Part shown: piece after piece, positions 46,021 to 55,140 of the stretch
Position numbering within the stretch: position 1 is the first letter of the stretch
Layout of the letters: each line of letters begins with the position of its first letter
NCBI RefSeq assembly: GCF_041431415.1
Contig: NZ_CP107845.1
Coordinates: forward strand, 8,184,001-8,248,000
Reading direction: 5' to 3'
DNA length: 64,000 nucleotides
Origin: Streptomyces sp. NBC_00513
Lineage (GTDB): Bacteria > Actinomycetota > Actinomycetes > Streptomycetales > Streptomycetaceae
Notes under the pieces: generated by a model
What the model saw: only the letters and a program-made list of their open reading frames with translations
Database searches by the model: none
What the model was told of the DNA's origin: nothing
Made by a program: the position numbers and the translations under genes

Positions 46021-47190
46021 TCAGACGGCGCCGATCCACTCGGCGAACGAGGACAGGGATTCGGTGTCGGCGCGTTTGATCCGGCGGAGCTTCTCGACGT
46101 CCTCGCGGGCCCACGGGTGCTCGCGAACGTGCTGCGGCGCCAGCCGCCTGGCCACCTTCAGCGACTCGAACGCGGCGTCTGGCCAGCCGGCCCACAGCTG
46201 CGCGCGGCCCACCTCCACGTAGAACCCGGACCGCCGCTCGGCCGGAACCTCGTTGCCCGGCTTCCAGACGCGGGCGACATCCAGGGCCCGGCCGATGTGG
46301 TCCTGGCCGAGACTCACCGCGACGGCCACCTCGTGGATCCGGACACTCGACGGGCCGAACGCGGTCCCCAGGTAGATGCCCTCGGCGAGGCCGCTCGCGA
46401 GCACCCGGGCCCGCTCCAGATGCGCGTACGCCGCCTCGGCGGCACCGGCCCGGGCGGCCATGACCGCGGTCCGCATGAACAAAGCGCCGCGCGCCGCGGC
46501 CGCGGCGGACGTCACCGGCGCCGCGGACGCCTCCAACGCCTGCTCCAGCGCCGCCTGCCCGACCCGGTAGGCGTGCGCCGCAAGATACGTCTCCGCGCTC
46601 GTGTACGCCACCGACGCCCGGAGCACCGCGTCATCGGCCTCCACCGCGGCCCACCGCATGACGCCGATCAGGCGCGCCGACAGATCATGCGCCCCGTACT
46701 TGTAGGCAACCGCGTCCGCGCAGCGGGCCGCAGCCACCACGAGCCGGGCAGCGTCCTCGCGCTGCTCACATGCCGAGTAGTGCAGCAAACCGAGCGTGTC
46801 GCGGAGCAGGGCGGGCGCGGTCCCCGCGATGAGCCCGTACTGGGCGGCCAGCCGCTGCGCCACCGCGGTCCCGACCTCGCGCCGCAGTTCTTCCCGGCGC
46901 CGGGCCGGCGGGGCGAGGCGGATGTCATAGCCCGCGATGACAGCGGAGATCGACGGCAGCATGGCATGCACTCGGTGCGCGGTGCCCGCGAAGCCTGGGT
47001 CGAGGCGGGCCGGGTCCACGCCGAGGGCGGCCGCGATCGACTCCAACGCGGACGCGCTCGGCGCGCGGGTGCCCTGCTCGATGTGCCGGATCATGCCGAG
47101 GGACAGGTGTGCGGCGGCAGCGAGATCCCGCTGCGTCATGCGGCGGGACTGGCGCCGTGCCGCGATGCGGTGCCCCGGGTGGTCGGCCAT
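46021..47190 (-). CDS. XRE-family HTH regulator with TPR-like C-terminus
   Basis: A 389-aa protein from ATG 47190 (MADHPGHRIAARRQSRRMTQ). HTH at residues 8-62 (MTQRDLAAAAHLSLGMIRHI; SALESIAAALGVDPARL). The remaining ~320 residues are Ala-rich helical repeats (AAQYGLIAGTAPALLRDTLG; RAALFMRTAV-like segments; ARLIGVMRWAAVEADD), typical of actinobacterial HTH-TPR regulators. The longer upstream open frame is not needed. Autoregulation or control of the small Cys-rich genes downstream is plausible. Confidence 0.85.
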   Translation of the reverse strand: MADHPGHRIAARRQSRRMTQRDLAAAAHLSLGMIRHIEQGTRAPSASALESIAAALGVDPARLDPGFAGTAHRVHAMLPSISAVIAGYDIRLAPPARRREELRREVGTAVAQRLAAQYGLIAGTAPALLRDTLGLLHYSACEQREDAARLVVAAARCADAVAYKYGAHDLSARLIGVMRWAAVEADDAVLRASVAYTSAETYLAAHAYRVGQAALEQALEASAAPVTSAAAAARGALFMRTAVMAARAGAAEAAYAHLERARVLASGLAEGIYLGTAFGPSSVRIHEVAVAVSLGQDHIGRALDVARVWKPGNEVPAERRSGFYVEVGRAQLWAGWPDAAFESLKVARRLAPQHVREHPWAREDVEKLRRIKRADTESLSSFAEWIGAV

Positions 47191-47228
47191 ACGACAACCG
47201 TACCGCCCGGGCAAGTGACCCTCTGACG

Positions 47229-47870
47229 CTACGCGTTGACGATACCGACGAGGTCGTGCAGCGAGTCGATCGACCAATCGGCGGCCGCGCGTACCGCCGG
47301 ATCATCCGCCCACCAGTGCCCCCACGGGCCGCGGCGAAGGTGCGCCGTGCGCAGCCCCGCGGCGCGCGCCGGATGGATGTCGTTGGCCGGGTGGTCGCCG
47401 ACGTACAGCGTCTCGTTCGCCGGCGCACCGGACACCTCCAACACCCGCTCGAAGAACGCAGCCGCCGGCTTCGACACACCCCAATCGCCCGACACCGCCA
47501 CCACATCCGCAGGTAGATCGAGCGACCGCAACAGCCGGCCGGCCTTCGGCGACTGATTACCCGCGACGACGACCCGCACCCCGGCAGCCCGCACCGCGGC
47601 CAGCGCCGGGCGAACATCCTCGTACAGGTCGCTCTCGTCGAGCTGCTCCCCGCGGCCGGCGGCCTCCCGGGCCACGTACTCGGCTGCTACATCAAGGCCC
47701 GGGCGGAGTAGCCGGAGTGCGTCCGCGTTGTCCCGGCCGTCGACGACGACGGCGCCGACAAGGGCGGACAGGGTGTGCCGTGGGCTGCCGAGCCAGTCGG
47801 CCCAGGCCGCCCAGTAGCGATCGTCTCGGGTCAAGGTCTCGCCGATGTCCAGCACGACAGTCCGAATCAT
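47229..47870 (-). CDS. HAD family hydrolase
   Basis: A 213-aa phosphohydrolase with the HAD motifs: motif I VVLDIGETLTRDD (note Gly-Glu where many have Asp-Gly: DIGETL), motif II VVVAGNQS, motif III Lys in WGVSKPAAAFFERVL, and motif IV YVGDHPANDIHPAR. ATG 47870. The substrate is unknown; members hydrolyse small phosphorylated metabolites. The gene starts upstream of the XRE-TPR gene on the same strand with a 38-bp gap. Confidence 0.88.
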   Translation of the reverse strand: MIRTVVLDIGETLTRDDRYWAAWADWLGSPRHTLSALVGAVVVDGRDNADALRLLRPGLDVAAEYVAREAAGRGEQLDESDLYEDVRPALAAVRAAGVRVVVAGNQSPKAGRLLRSLDLPADVVAVSGDWGVSKPAAAFFERVLEVSGAPANETLYVGDHPANDIHPARAAGLRTAHLRRGPWGHWWADDPAVRAAADWSIDSLHDLVGIVNA

Positions 47871-47892
47871 GCCCGCCACCCTACGGTGCCCC

Positions 47893-48120
47893 CTACTTGA
47901 CAACAGGGGTCCCTCCCGCCCGAAGGTGAGAGGGGGCGATGCCTGCGGTACGGGTGTCGAAGACCGCTTCCCTGACGTGGTCGCGGCCGCGCCGGGACAG
48001 CTGCCGCACGGCCTGGTACTCGACGGCGGAGGGTGCGTCGACACCGGCGGAGACACCAGGAAAGCGGCACCGACGCAGCGGGCACCGACGGGCCCCACCG
48101 CCGCCGGACCTGCAGGTCAC
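47893..48120 (-). pseudogene. Possible C-terminal remnant truncated by the IS256 element
   Basis: A minus-strand frame ends APSAVEYQAVRQLSRRGRDH, EAVFDTRTAGIAPSHLRAGG and TPVVK at 47893. It has coding-like composition and lies next to the left end of the IS. Upstream residues are unconvincing, so only the tail may be real. Family not recognised. Confidence 0.35.
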
Positions 48121-48140
48121 GGTCTACGAGCATCGCGACG

Positions 48141-49515
48141 GGGACTGTAAAACGTTCGGTGTAACTCCCGATCATGGAAGATGCATCGATGACCAGCAAC
48201 AACGTGACCGAGACCGTCGAGCCGTCTGAGGCGGTGCCGTCGAAGTCCGTGGACGACCGGCTGATCGACGAGCTCGTGGGTCGGGCTCAGGCCGAGGGCC
48301 TGCAGCTGACCGGTGAGGGCGGGCTGCTCCAGCAGCTGACGAAGCGACTGCTGGAGTCCGCTCTCGAGGGCGAGATCACCGACCACCTCGGCTATGACAA
48401 GCACGATCCCGCTGGGAAGAACGGCGGCAACTCACGCAACGGCACCCGGGCCAAGACCGTGCTGACCGAGGTCGGCCCGGTTCAGATAGCCGTGCCCCGC
48501 GACCGCGAGGGTTCCTTCGAGCCGAAGATCGTCAAGAAGCGGCAGAAGCGTCTTTCCGGCGTGGACGAGATGGTCATCTCGCTTGCCGCGAAGGGTCTAA
48601 CGACCGGTGAGGTCCAGGCTCACCTGGCCGAGGTCTACGGCGCCGAGGTGTCGCGCCAGACGATCTCCACGATCACTGACAAGGTCCTCGAGGGCATGGC
48701 CGAGTGGCAGAACCGGCCCCTGGACGCCGTCTATCCGGTGATCTTCATCGACGCGATCCACGTGAAGGTCCGCGACGGTGCGGTGGCCAACCGGCCCATC
48801 TATGTGGCTCTGGCCGTCACGGCCGAGGGCCGGCGGGAAATCCTCGGGCTGTGGGCCGGCGACGGCGGTGAGGGCGCCAAGCACTGGATGCACATCCTCA
48901 CCGAGGTCAAGAACCGAGGCGTGAACGACGTCCTCATGCTCGTCTGCGACGGGCTAAAGGGCCTGCCCGACGCGGTCGAGACCGTCTGGCCCCGCACGGT
49001 CGTGCAGACCTGCGTGGTCCACCTGCTGCGGAACTCCTTCCGCTATGCCGCCCGCCAGGACTGGGACAAGATCGCCAAGCTTCTCAAGCCCGTCTACACC
49101 GCGGCGACCGAGGAAGCCGCACTCGACCGGTTCGCCGAGTTCGCCGACACCTGGGGCAAGAAGTATCCGGCGATCGTGCGGCTCTGGGAGAACGCGTGGG
49201 AAGAGTTCACCCCGTTCCTCTGCTTCGACACCGAGATCCGCCGCATCGTCTGCACGACCAACGCCATCGAGTCCGTGAACGCCCGGATCCGCCGGGCGGT
49301 CAAGGCCCGCGGTCACTTCCCCAACGAGCAGGCCGCCCTGAAGTGCGTCTACATGGCAATCATGTCCCTGGACCCCACCGGCAAGGGCCAGGCCCGCTGG
49401 ACCATGCGCTGGAAGACCGCACTGAACGCCTTCGACATCACCTTCGACGGCCGGCTCTCCGCAGCACGTCAGTAACCCTCAACAACCCGAGTTACACCGC
49501 TCGTTTGACAGACCC
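48141..49515 (+). mobile_element. IS256-family insertion sequence (about 1.37 kb)
   Basis: Left end gggactgtaaaacgttcggt and right end, read inward, gggtctgtcaaacgagcggt form imperfect inverted repeats that continue as gtaactc on both sides. One intact transposase fills the element. A clear 8-bp target duplication was not seen, so flanks may have rearranged. The right flank is the tail of an Excalibur-domain gene. Confidence 0.85.
48174..49475 (+). CDS. IS256-family (mutator-type) transposase
   Basis: A 433-aa transposase from ATG 48174 (an ATG at 48189 is an alternative). The family signature is complete: YPVIFIDAIHVKVRDG (first Asp), LMLVCDGLKGLPDAVETVWP (second Asp), CVVHLLRNSFRYA, and ENAWEEFTPFLCFDTEIRR before TTNAIESVNARIRRAVKARG (Glu region). 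No internal lesions, so the element is probably active. Confidence 0.95.
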   Translation: MEDASMTSNNVTETVEPSEAVPSKSVDDRLIDELVGRAQAEGLQLTGEGGLLQQLTKRLLESALEGEITDHLGYDKHDPAGKNGGNSRNGTRAKTVLTEVGPVQIAVPRDREGSFEPKIVKKRQKRLSGVDEMVISLAAKGLTTGEVQAHLAEVYGAEVSRQTISTITDKVLEGMAEWQNRPLDAVYPVIFIDAIHVKVRDGAVANRPIYVALAVTAEGRREILGLWAGDGGEGAKHWMHILTEVKNRGVNDVLMLVCDGLKGLPDAVETVWPRTVVQTCVVHLLRNSFRYAARQDWDKIAKLLKPVYTAATEEAALDRFAEFADTWGKKYPAIVRLWENAWEEFTPFLCFDTEIRRIVCTTNAIESVNARIRRAVKARGHFPNEQAALKCVYMAIMSLDPTGKGQARWTMRWKTALNAFDITFDGRLSAARQ

Positions 49516-49576
49516 TGGCGATGCGGGGTACGGATCACACCTCGACCGTGATGGCGACGGCATCGCCTGCGAGTAA
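49514..49576 (+). pseudogene. Excalibur calcium-binding domain, C-terminal remnant
   Basis: Directly after the IS right end the frame reads PGDAGYGSHLDRDGDGIACE and stop, the hallmark end of secreted Excalibur-domain proteins (DxDxDGxxCE). The rest of the gene is missing; the left flank of the IS does not carry its obvious N-terminal part. Confidence 0.8.
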
Positions 49577-50189
49577 CCCGGGGACGGCGACGGATGGCCG
49601 AGCACCTCCTCGAGGACAACCTCGCCGGGCTGGATGTGCACAGCAACACGGGCCCGGTCGGCGACTCACGCCTGCCGGGTGCTGCGCCCTGGTTCAGCCG
49701 GTGTGGTGGCGGGAGTGGGAGGCGAGCAGGAGTCGGCAACGTGGTGGGGGCAGTTGCGGGTGTGCCAGGTCACCGTCAGGTGGTCTCCCGCGGCGCTCAG
49801 GGTTCGTACGCCGCCGCTCCCCTCGCCGGCTCTGTAGACGTGGCACGGCAGGGTGCGGATCAGGGATTCCAGCATGGCCGTGCCCTTTCCCGAGGTGATG
49901 GCGCCACCGTATCCCCGGGGCATGCCCGTGACCTCGCTATCCGTGCCTCCGAGTACTCCGCCAGACACCCTCCCGGCACCGAGGTGTCTGGGCGTACTCC
50001 CTGACGACTCTCTCGGGGGTCTGTCGGGTTGTCGCACATATCGGCTCTAAGGGATGAAGATGCTGCGCAGAAACCGTTGGCCAACTCTTGTTTGCTGCTA
50101 CCAATTACCTTGCGTTCGGAACCGAGATGGCAATCCATGTCGCGTTCGGGCGTGAATCCCATTTCTCAGCCCGAACGGATTTCGCCCTC
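49577..50189. other. Intergenic, no supported gene
   Basis: 610 bp. A minus-strand frame near 49666-49875 (MLESLIRTLPCHVYRAGEGS) has some coding character but no good ribosome binding site or family. The last 100 bp (ttgctgctaccaattacctt) is AT-richer and probably contains the promoter of the secreted protein. Confidence 0.35.
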
Positions 50190-50666
50190 ATGGCAATCGC
50201 CCTTCGCAAGACGCTCGCTCTCACGACGCTGGCACTGACCGCTTCCCTCCTGCCGGCCGCCGGGACGCAGGCCGCCGCCGCCGTCCCGGCTCTGCGTGCG
50301 CCCGGGCTCTACTGCCTGGCGAATGCCTGGAACACCCCGAACGTCTCCACGAAGCCGTGCGACCCGAAGGACCAAGGCCAGCACTGGACCCTTGCGGGCC
50401 ACCAGATCTTCCTGACCAACGCCCCGGCCTACTGCCTCGCCAACACCTGGAACGCCGCGGACGTCTCGGTGAAGCCGTGCAACCCGAAAGACCAGGGACA
50501 GTACTGGAATGTTGCGGGTCAGCAGATCGCCCTCTCCTACGCGCCGGCCTATTGCTTCGCCAATGCCTGGAGCACCCCGAACGTCTCGACCAAGCCGTGC
50601 GACGTGAAGGACCAGGGCCAGCGCTGGGTGATCTTCAAGGACCAGATCAGCCTCGCAGCCGCCTGA
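50190..50666 (+). CDS. Secreted protein with three ricin-lectin-like repeats
   Basis: A 158-aa protein from ATG 50190 with a signal peptide (MAIALRKTLALTTLALTASL, cleavage near TQAAAA). The mature part is three nearly identical ~39-residue repeats, each with Y-C-(L/F)-A-N-(A/T)-W, a central K-P-C-(D/N), then KDQGQ-x-W (the QxW signature) and a strand ending in AY. Three QxW repeats equal one beta-trefoil, as in ricin-B lectins. A carbohydrate-binding or matrix role outside the cell is likely. It carries no catalytic domain. Confidence 0.7.
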   Translation: MAIALRKTLALTTLALTASLLPAAGTQAAAAVPALRAPGLYCLANAWNTPNVSTKPCDPKDQGQHWTLAGHQIFLTNAPAYCLANTWNAADVSVKPCNPKDQGQYWNVAGQQIALSYAPAYCFANAWSTPNVSTKPCDVKDQGQRWVIFKDQISLAAA

Positions 50667-50715
50667 CCCGCACCGCGCGGCCGGGCTTCGCCACAGTCGC
50701 AGGCCTTGACTCTCT

Positions 50716-50893
50716 CGAATGCCTCCGTCAGGTGCTCCTTCTTGCTGAGGACGGCGGCGGCCCGGACGTCTTCGCTCACTACTAGGCGATCAGCTCCTCG
50801 GGCTTCCGCGAGCTCCTGGAGGGCCAGGTCGTCACGTTCGACGTGACCCAGGGCCAGAAGGGCTCCCAGGCCGAGAACATCAACCCGGCCTGA
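50716..50893 (+). pseudogene. Cold-shock protein (CspA family) remnant
   Basis: The frame reads EDGGGPDVFAHY, a TAG at 50782-50784 region, then AISSSGFRELLEGQVVTFDV and TQGQKGSQAENINPA. This matches the C-terminal two thirds of a Streptomyces CspA-like protein (RNA-binding RNP2 motif DVFAHY). The N-terminal part with RNP1 (KGFGFI) is degraded. Nonsense plus 5' decay make it inactive. Confidence 0.8.
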
Positions 50894-51300
50894 CCCACCC
50901 CATCCTGTCTCGGACCGTACGGGCGCCCACAGTTTCGGCTGGGGAGCTCATCCCCGCGGTGCGGCAGGGTCCGAGGTGTACCGGATCAGGGCCGCGCGGC
51001 GGACGCTGCGCGGCCCTGATCCGCGTCGAGGCTGGCTCGCCGCGGCCTTCGCCGGGGCAGCGTGCGCGCCGGCACTCTGCGGCGGGACAACTGCGAGGCC
51101 GCCGGCCGCGATGAGCGGCGCGCGTACGGACTCCCTCGGTCGTGTTCCGGCTGGAGCTCATCGAACGCGGGCGTCAGTGGATGTGTCCCTCGAATGTCCG
51201 GAGCATGCCGGGGAATGAGGAGGGTCGATACGATCCGAGGGCCTGGGGCCTGGGGCCTGGGTGTCGAGGGGGAGGGGGCGGAGCTGTGGGCAGTGTGTGG
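50894..51300. other. Intergenic, nothing recognised
   Basis: About 400 bp. Contains a G-rich run (ggtgtcgagggggagggggc at 51261-51280) upstream of the PRC-barrel gene. No gene supported. Confidence 0.4.
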
Positions 51301-51627
51301 ATGTACGCGCAGGACAGCGGATATATGTCGCGGCAGTCTTTGGTGGGTTTCACCGTGGAGGCCGCTGATGGCGTCATCGGGCACGTGGACCGTCAGCAGG
51401 ATCAGCCCGGCAGGCAACATCTGGTGGTCGATACCGGCGTGTGGGTGTTCGGCCGGAGCGTGCTGATCCCGGCGGGTGCCGTCACCGTCATCGACACCGA
51501 AACGCAGACGGTGAAGGTCGCACCGAGCCGCGAGCAGATCAAAGCCGCTCCGCGGTTCGCCACTGACAGCGATACAGCCGACCACCGCTATCTGTCTGCG
51601 GTCGGCAACTACTACCTCTCCCTGTGA
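51301..51627 (+). CDS. PRC-barrel-like domain protein
   Basis: A 108-aa protein from ATG 51301 (ATG 51325 possible). SRQSLVGFTVEAADGVIGHV matches the opening strands of a PRC barrel (photosynthetic reaction-centre H/RimM-type beta barrel), continuing HLVVDTGVWVFGRSVLIPAG and VTVIDTETQTVKVAPSREQI. Short single-domain PRC proteins are common in Streptomyces; function usually unknown. Confidence 0.75.
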   Translation: MYAQDSGYMSRQSLVGFTVEAADGVIGHVDRQQDQPGRQHLVVDTGVWVFGRSVLIPAGAVTVIDTETQTVKVAPSREQIKAAPRFATDSDTADHRYLSAVGNYYLSL

Positions 51628-52034
51628 CACGAGCGCAGTCGGCTTCCAGCAGGCCTGTGCATGGGCGGCAGGGGGGCGAATTTCTGGCTCTCACGTGATC
51701 TGAGATCGGATCACTCGCGTGGTGTCCGTTCCGACCCCGGGCACCACACCCCGGTGGTGCTCCCGCGTATCGGCGCGTACCCCGGGCTGACGGAGCGGCG
51801 CACCATGGTTGGGCCCGCCGGTCCGGCAGGCCACCCCAGGTGGGGCAGGCCGGACTTGTCAGGTGGTGTGGGGTGGGCGGGCTGCTGGTTCGCCTTCGCG
51901 TCGGTTGGGGCAGGTCCTCTCGTGCACGGTGACTCCGCCTTCGGGGCCACCTATCGCAAGGGCCCGGGCTCCACACCGTCTGCAGGCGGGTGGCCGATCG
52001 TCCTTTTCACCGGCGGGTCGATCGGCGCGCGTGT
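51628..52034. other. Intergenic, nothing recognised
   Basis: About 400 bp with only shadow frames. Confidence 0.4.
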
Positions 52035-52244
52035 TCACGCGGTGGGCCTTCTCCTGGGGCAGGCCCATACCTCGATGTCGGTGTTGTGGACTCCTTGCCG
52101 GCTAGGGATCTTTCCGCGGGAGACGGCGCCGGCGGTGAGTTTCCTGCCGCAGGCGAAGCAGGCCCGGCCCACACCGACCGCCCAGGGCAGGCCCTGGGCC
52201 GGGGGCAGGGGGGTGTCCGCGCATTGCAGCGTCGTCGTGGTCAC
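52035..52244 (-). CDS. Small zinc-finger-like protein, copy 2
   Basis: A 69-aa protein from GTG 52244 (TTTTLQCADTPLPPAQGLPW). The core RACFACGRKLTAGAVSRG and NTDIEVWACPRR parallel the protein at 45528 (RACVSCGRQLTTGAVPRG; DTEVWSCP), so they are paralogues. No intact partner gene of the Cys-rich type is adjacent here. Confidence 0.65.
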   Translation of the reverse strand: MTTTTLQCADTPLPPAQGLPWAVGVGRACFACGRKLTAGAVSRGKIPSRQGVHNTDIEVWACPRRRPTA

Positions 52245-52499
52245 GGGGTCACCCTCCCACGGGTGTCAGGGTTGTCGGTCGCGGCAGTCCGTCACAGAGG
52301 TCGCAGGGGCGGGCTGAGTTGGGCATGCCCCGACAGGCGAGGAGTTCGGATACGCCGGCCCCTCGTGCCACGGGCAACACCCGCCCTCGGGCGGCCGCTG
52401 TCCCTGGGTGGCCTGGGGTTCTTCGGATGTCGGCGTCACTGCGGAATCGTTCCCGCCCGGCCGCGAGATGACGCGCACGCCCGGCGCGGTATTCCGGGC

Positions 52500-52677
52500 G
52501 GCCACTCGTGCCGGCGCCGTCGTGGGTCCGCCTGACCTCCACCAGTTCGCCATGCTGCCCACCTGGCGCGTGATCCGAATGGACGACTGGATGTTCGTCG
52601 GCGCTCTTGACGCAGGCTGTGGAGGGCATGAGTCCGCGACGCAGAAGGAAGTCGCACAAGGAAGGAGCAGAGCCTGA
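52500..52677 (+). pseudogene. C-terminal remnant resembling HTH-regulator tails
   Basis: The frame contains LPTWRVIRMDDWMFVGALDA and GHESATQKE, reminiscent of the end of actinobacterial regulators (L-P-x-W-R-...-D-x-x-x-V-...-EGHES). N-terminal domains are absent and the frame runs out soon after. Low certainty. Confidence 0.3.
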
Positions 52678-52871
52678 CAGCAGGGCTCCACTGACAGCGG
52701 CCACCCGGAATACCCCGAGTACGGCCGGCGCAGAGGCGAGGCTCGATAGCCATGTGGTGGGGCCGAGTCGGCACCGCCATCGATGTGATCATGGTGTCCG
52801 ACGCGGTAGTGATTCGTTTCTTCTCATGCGGCGGTCGTGGGGACCGCCAATCATGGAAAGAGCACTCGCCG

Positions 52872-53807
52872 ATGACGCAGCCCATTCGTATCGTGTTCCG
52901 CTCCACACGCCGTGACGCGCCCGCTGTCGGCGAGGGTCTGCGGGTGGCGCTGTACCAGGGCCAGGGGCCGGTCGGCAGCCGAGAGGCAGTCCAGCAGAAC
53001 CTGGACCGGCTGGCCGAGGTCACCGCACTGGCCGCGGCCTACGACTGCCAGGTGGTGGTGTTTCCGGAGAAGTACACCACCGGCTACGCCATCGACCCCG
53101 GCCAGTGCCGGGAACTGGCAGAACACCGCGAGGGCCCCTCGATCGACCGGGTCCGCCTGGCCGCCAAGGAGAACGGCCTGGCCGTGGTCCTGCCCTACCC
53201 CGAACGCGACGGAAGCGACTTCTACGACTCCATCAGCGTGATCTCCGCCGATGGACAGGTGGCTGCCAACTACCGCAAGACCCACTTGTACGGGGCTGCC
53301 GAACGACGCAACTACTCCTTCGGCCAGGAACTGCCGCCCCTCGTCACGATCAACGGCATCACGGTAGGCGTACTGAACTGCTACGAGTGCGAGTTCCCGC
53401 CGCTCTACCAGTACCTCGCCGAGCACGGCGCGCAGATCGTGCTGGGCCCCACCGCCGCCGACGGCCACTTCCGACTGGCCGACGGCACCATGAGCCGGGT
53501 TCCCTACCAGGACGCCACCCGCCACATCCTCCCCGCCATGGCCAGCATCTGGCGTCTGTTCGTCGCCTACGCCAACCGCCGCGGCTGGGAACAAGTCCCC
53601 GCCGGCGCCTGGCAGTACCAGGGAAACTCCGGCATCTGGGGACCCGACGGCGAACCCCTGGTAGCCGCCACCGCCGAAGACCGCCACCACGACTGCCTCC
53701 TGATCGCCGACTGCCTGCCCGCGACCATCCCGCCCTTCAGCCCCGAAGGACACCACACCACCGACAACCGCCTCGCCCTCAACCCGCTCCTGCGCCCCGC
53801 CCACTGA
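52872..53807 (+). CDS. Carbon-nitrogen hydrolase (nitrilase superfamily amidase)
   Basis: A 311-aa cytosolic enzyme with the Glu-Lys-Cys catalytic triad of the superfamily: VVVFPEKYTTGY (Glu), ANYRKTHLYGAAERRNY (Lys), VGVLNCYECEFPPLYQYL (Cys). It hydrolyses an amide or nitrile; the R-x-Y-A-N-R segment (LFVAYANRRGWE) is typical of the amidase branches. ATG 52872 lacks a strong ribosome binding site; the longer frame from 52752 has no better start. It stands alone. Confidence 0.9.
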   Translation: MTQPIRIVFRSTRRDAPAVGEGLRVALYQGQGPVGSREAVQQNLDRLAEVTALAAAYDCQVVVFPEKYTTGYAIDPGQCRELAEHREGPSIDRVRLAAKENGLAVVLPYPERDGSDFYDSISVISADGQVAANYRKTHLYGAAERRNYSFGQELPPLVTINGITVGVLNCYECEFPPLYQYLAEHGAQIVLGPTAADGHFRLADGTMSRVPYQDATRHILPAMASIWRLFVAYANRRGWEQVPAGAWQYQGNSGIWGPDGEPLVAATAEDRHHDCLLIADCLPATIPPFSPEGHHTTDNRLALNPLLRPAH

Positions 53808-54660
53808 GAAGGCAAGCCGACCCCCTGGTGATACACACAGCGTAACCATCCATGGCCAAACATCTCCCCGCCGACTGACCGCCAGTGGGGAGAACCAAGT
53901 GGTCACCATCCCTCCACAGCGGCGGCGCTGGGCACCAGGCCCCACGCGATATCGCCCAGAACCTGGCGATGCACTTCGCCGCCCCGCTGGTTCAACAGTC
54001 AGTCGACCACGGTCACGCCCCGACGATGCCGAGGTCGGCCAAGCGCTCGCGCTGCTCGCCGCTCGGCCGCTCCCTGTCCCGGCACTGTGTAGCCGGCCTC
54101 TGGCCGACGCCCTCACTGGTGCACGGTCACCCCGGGCACCACGTCGTCCAGCGCCGCCCCGGTCGCAGCACAGGGCCTGTCGCCTTCAGAGTCGCTCACC
54201 GGTCGAGCCGCGCACACCCGCGTGTATCGGGCCGGCCAACCGCCGAGTCGGCGAGGTGGGCACCAAAGCAGGTGGACGAATTCGCTCCGATCTGCGGTTT
54301 CCGCATGTCCGTACGAAGAACCGTGCAGGACGACCGTTACGGAACTTGTTGCTCCGGTTGAGTGACGGGTGGACGAGCGCGCCCGGAACGCACTACCGGG
54401 CGCGATGATCGACTGGGCCGTGCGCGCTCTGGGTGGTGTAGCGGTCAGTGAATGTCAGGGTCACGCTCACGCGGGCTGCGTGTAGTGCCCAAGCGTGTGT
54501 GACGGGAATGTCCGGGGTCGGTAACCGGCCTCGTCAGGGGCTGTGGCCGGCCACGTGTCGGGTCGAGAGTTTGAGTCCTCGACCCACCACGGGCCGGGCA
54601 CCCGCATCCGGTACGTGGTTCGTATCGGCGGGTGAAACACAGTCCTTGAGGGGCCAACAG
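53808..54660. other. 850-bp gap without a supported gene
   Basis: Only GC-rich shadow frames. It contains the hairpin at 54378-54404 and an 8-bp-stem hairpin at about 54562-54590 (gggtcgag / ctcgaccc). The promoter of the lamin-tail gene probably lies in the last 150 bp. Confidence 0.4.
54378..54404. terminator. Hairpin
   Basis: Perfect 9-bp stem cgcgcccgg / ccgggcgcg around a 9-nt loop, 570 bp after the nitrilase gene. Confidence 0.5.
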
Positions 54661-55122
54661 ATGTCTGTTTCCTCGACCACCCGCCGCATCGGCGCCACTG
54701 TCCTGGCCGCCGGCGCGATCGTGTCCGCCGCCGCGCTCCCCGCCATCGCGGCGGACCGGGGTCACGACCGGCACCCGCGGGTGGAGATCTCCCGTGTCCA
54801 GGCCGACAGCCCCGGACGTGACGACCACTCCAACCGCTCCCTGAACAACGAGTGGGTGGAGATCCGCAACACCACCCGCCAGCCCGTGAACCTCCGCGGC
54901 TGGACTCTGCGTGACGCGGACGGGAACCGCTACCGCTTCCACGACATCCGCATCGCCGGTCGCGGCACGATCCGCGTCCACACCGGGACCGGCCGCGACT
55001 CCCGCACCGACGTCTTCCAGGGCAAGCGCGAGTACATCTGGGGCAACCGCGGTGACACCGCCACCCTGCGCGACGATCGCGGCCGCACCGTCGACACCGA
55101 GTCCTGGGGCCGCCGCCCGTGA
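54661..55122 (+). CDS. Secreted lamin-tail-domain protein
   Basis: A 153-aa exported protein. Signal peptide at residues 1-31 (TVLAAGAIVSAAALPAIAAD). The mature part is a lamin tail (LTD) beta-sandwich: VEISRVQADSPGRDDHSNRS, LNNEWVEIRNTTRQPVNLRG, WTLRDADGNRYRFHD, REYIWGNRGDTATLRDDRGR. Bacterial LTD proteins are thought to bind surfaces or nucleic acids. Followed by a 16-bp-stem terminator. Confidence 0.88.
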   Translation: MSVSSTTRRIGATVLAAGAIVSAAALPAIAADRGHDRHPRVEISRVQADSPGRDDHSNRSLNNEWVEIRNTTRQPVNLRGWTLRDADGNRYRFHDIRIAGRGTIRVHTGTGRDSRTDVFQGKREYIWGNRGDTATLRDDRGRTVDTESWGRRP

Positions 55123-55140
55123 ATGGGTGGCAGCCGAACC

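Noticed and set aside
53885..54408. Overlapping plus-strand frames of 158 and 169 aa
   Set aside because: Competing frames of similar length with shadow-type composition and no ribosome binding site.
54562..54600. tRNA-like T-arm (gagagtttgagtcctcgaccca)
   Set aside because: The 8-bp stem has a 10-nt loop, not the 5-bp/7-nt T-arm, and no acceptor, D or anticodon arm could be found; treated as a plain hairpin.
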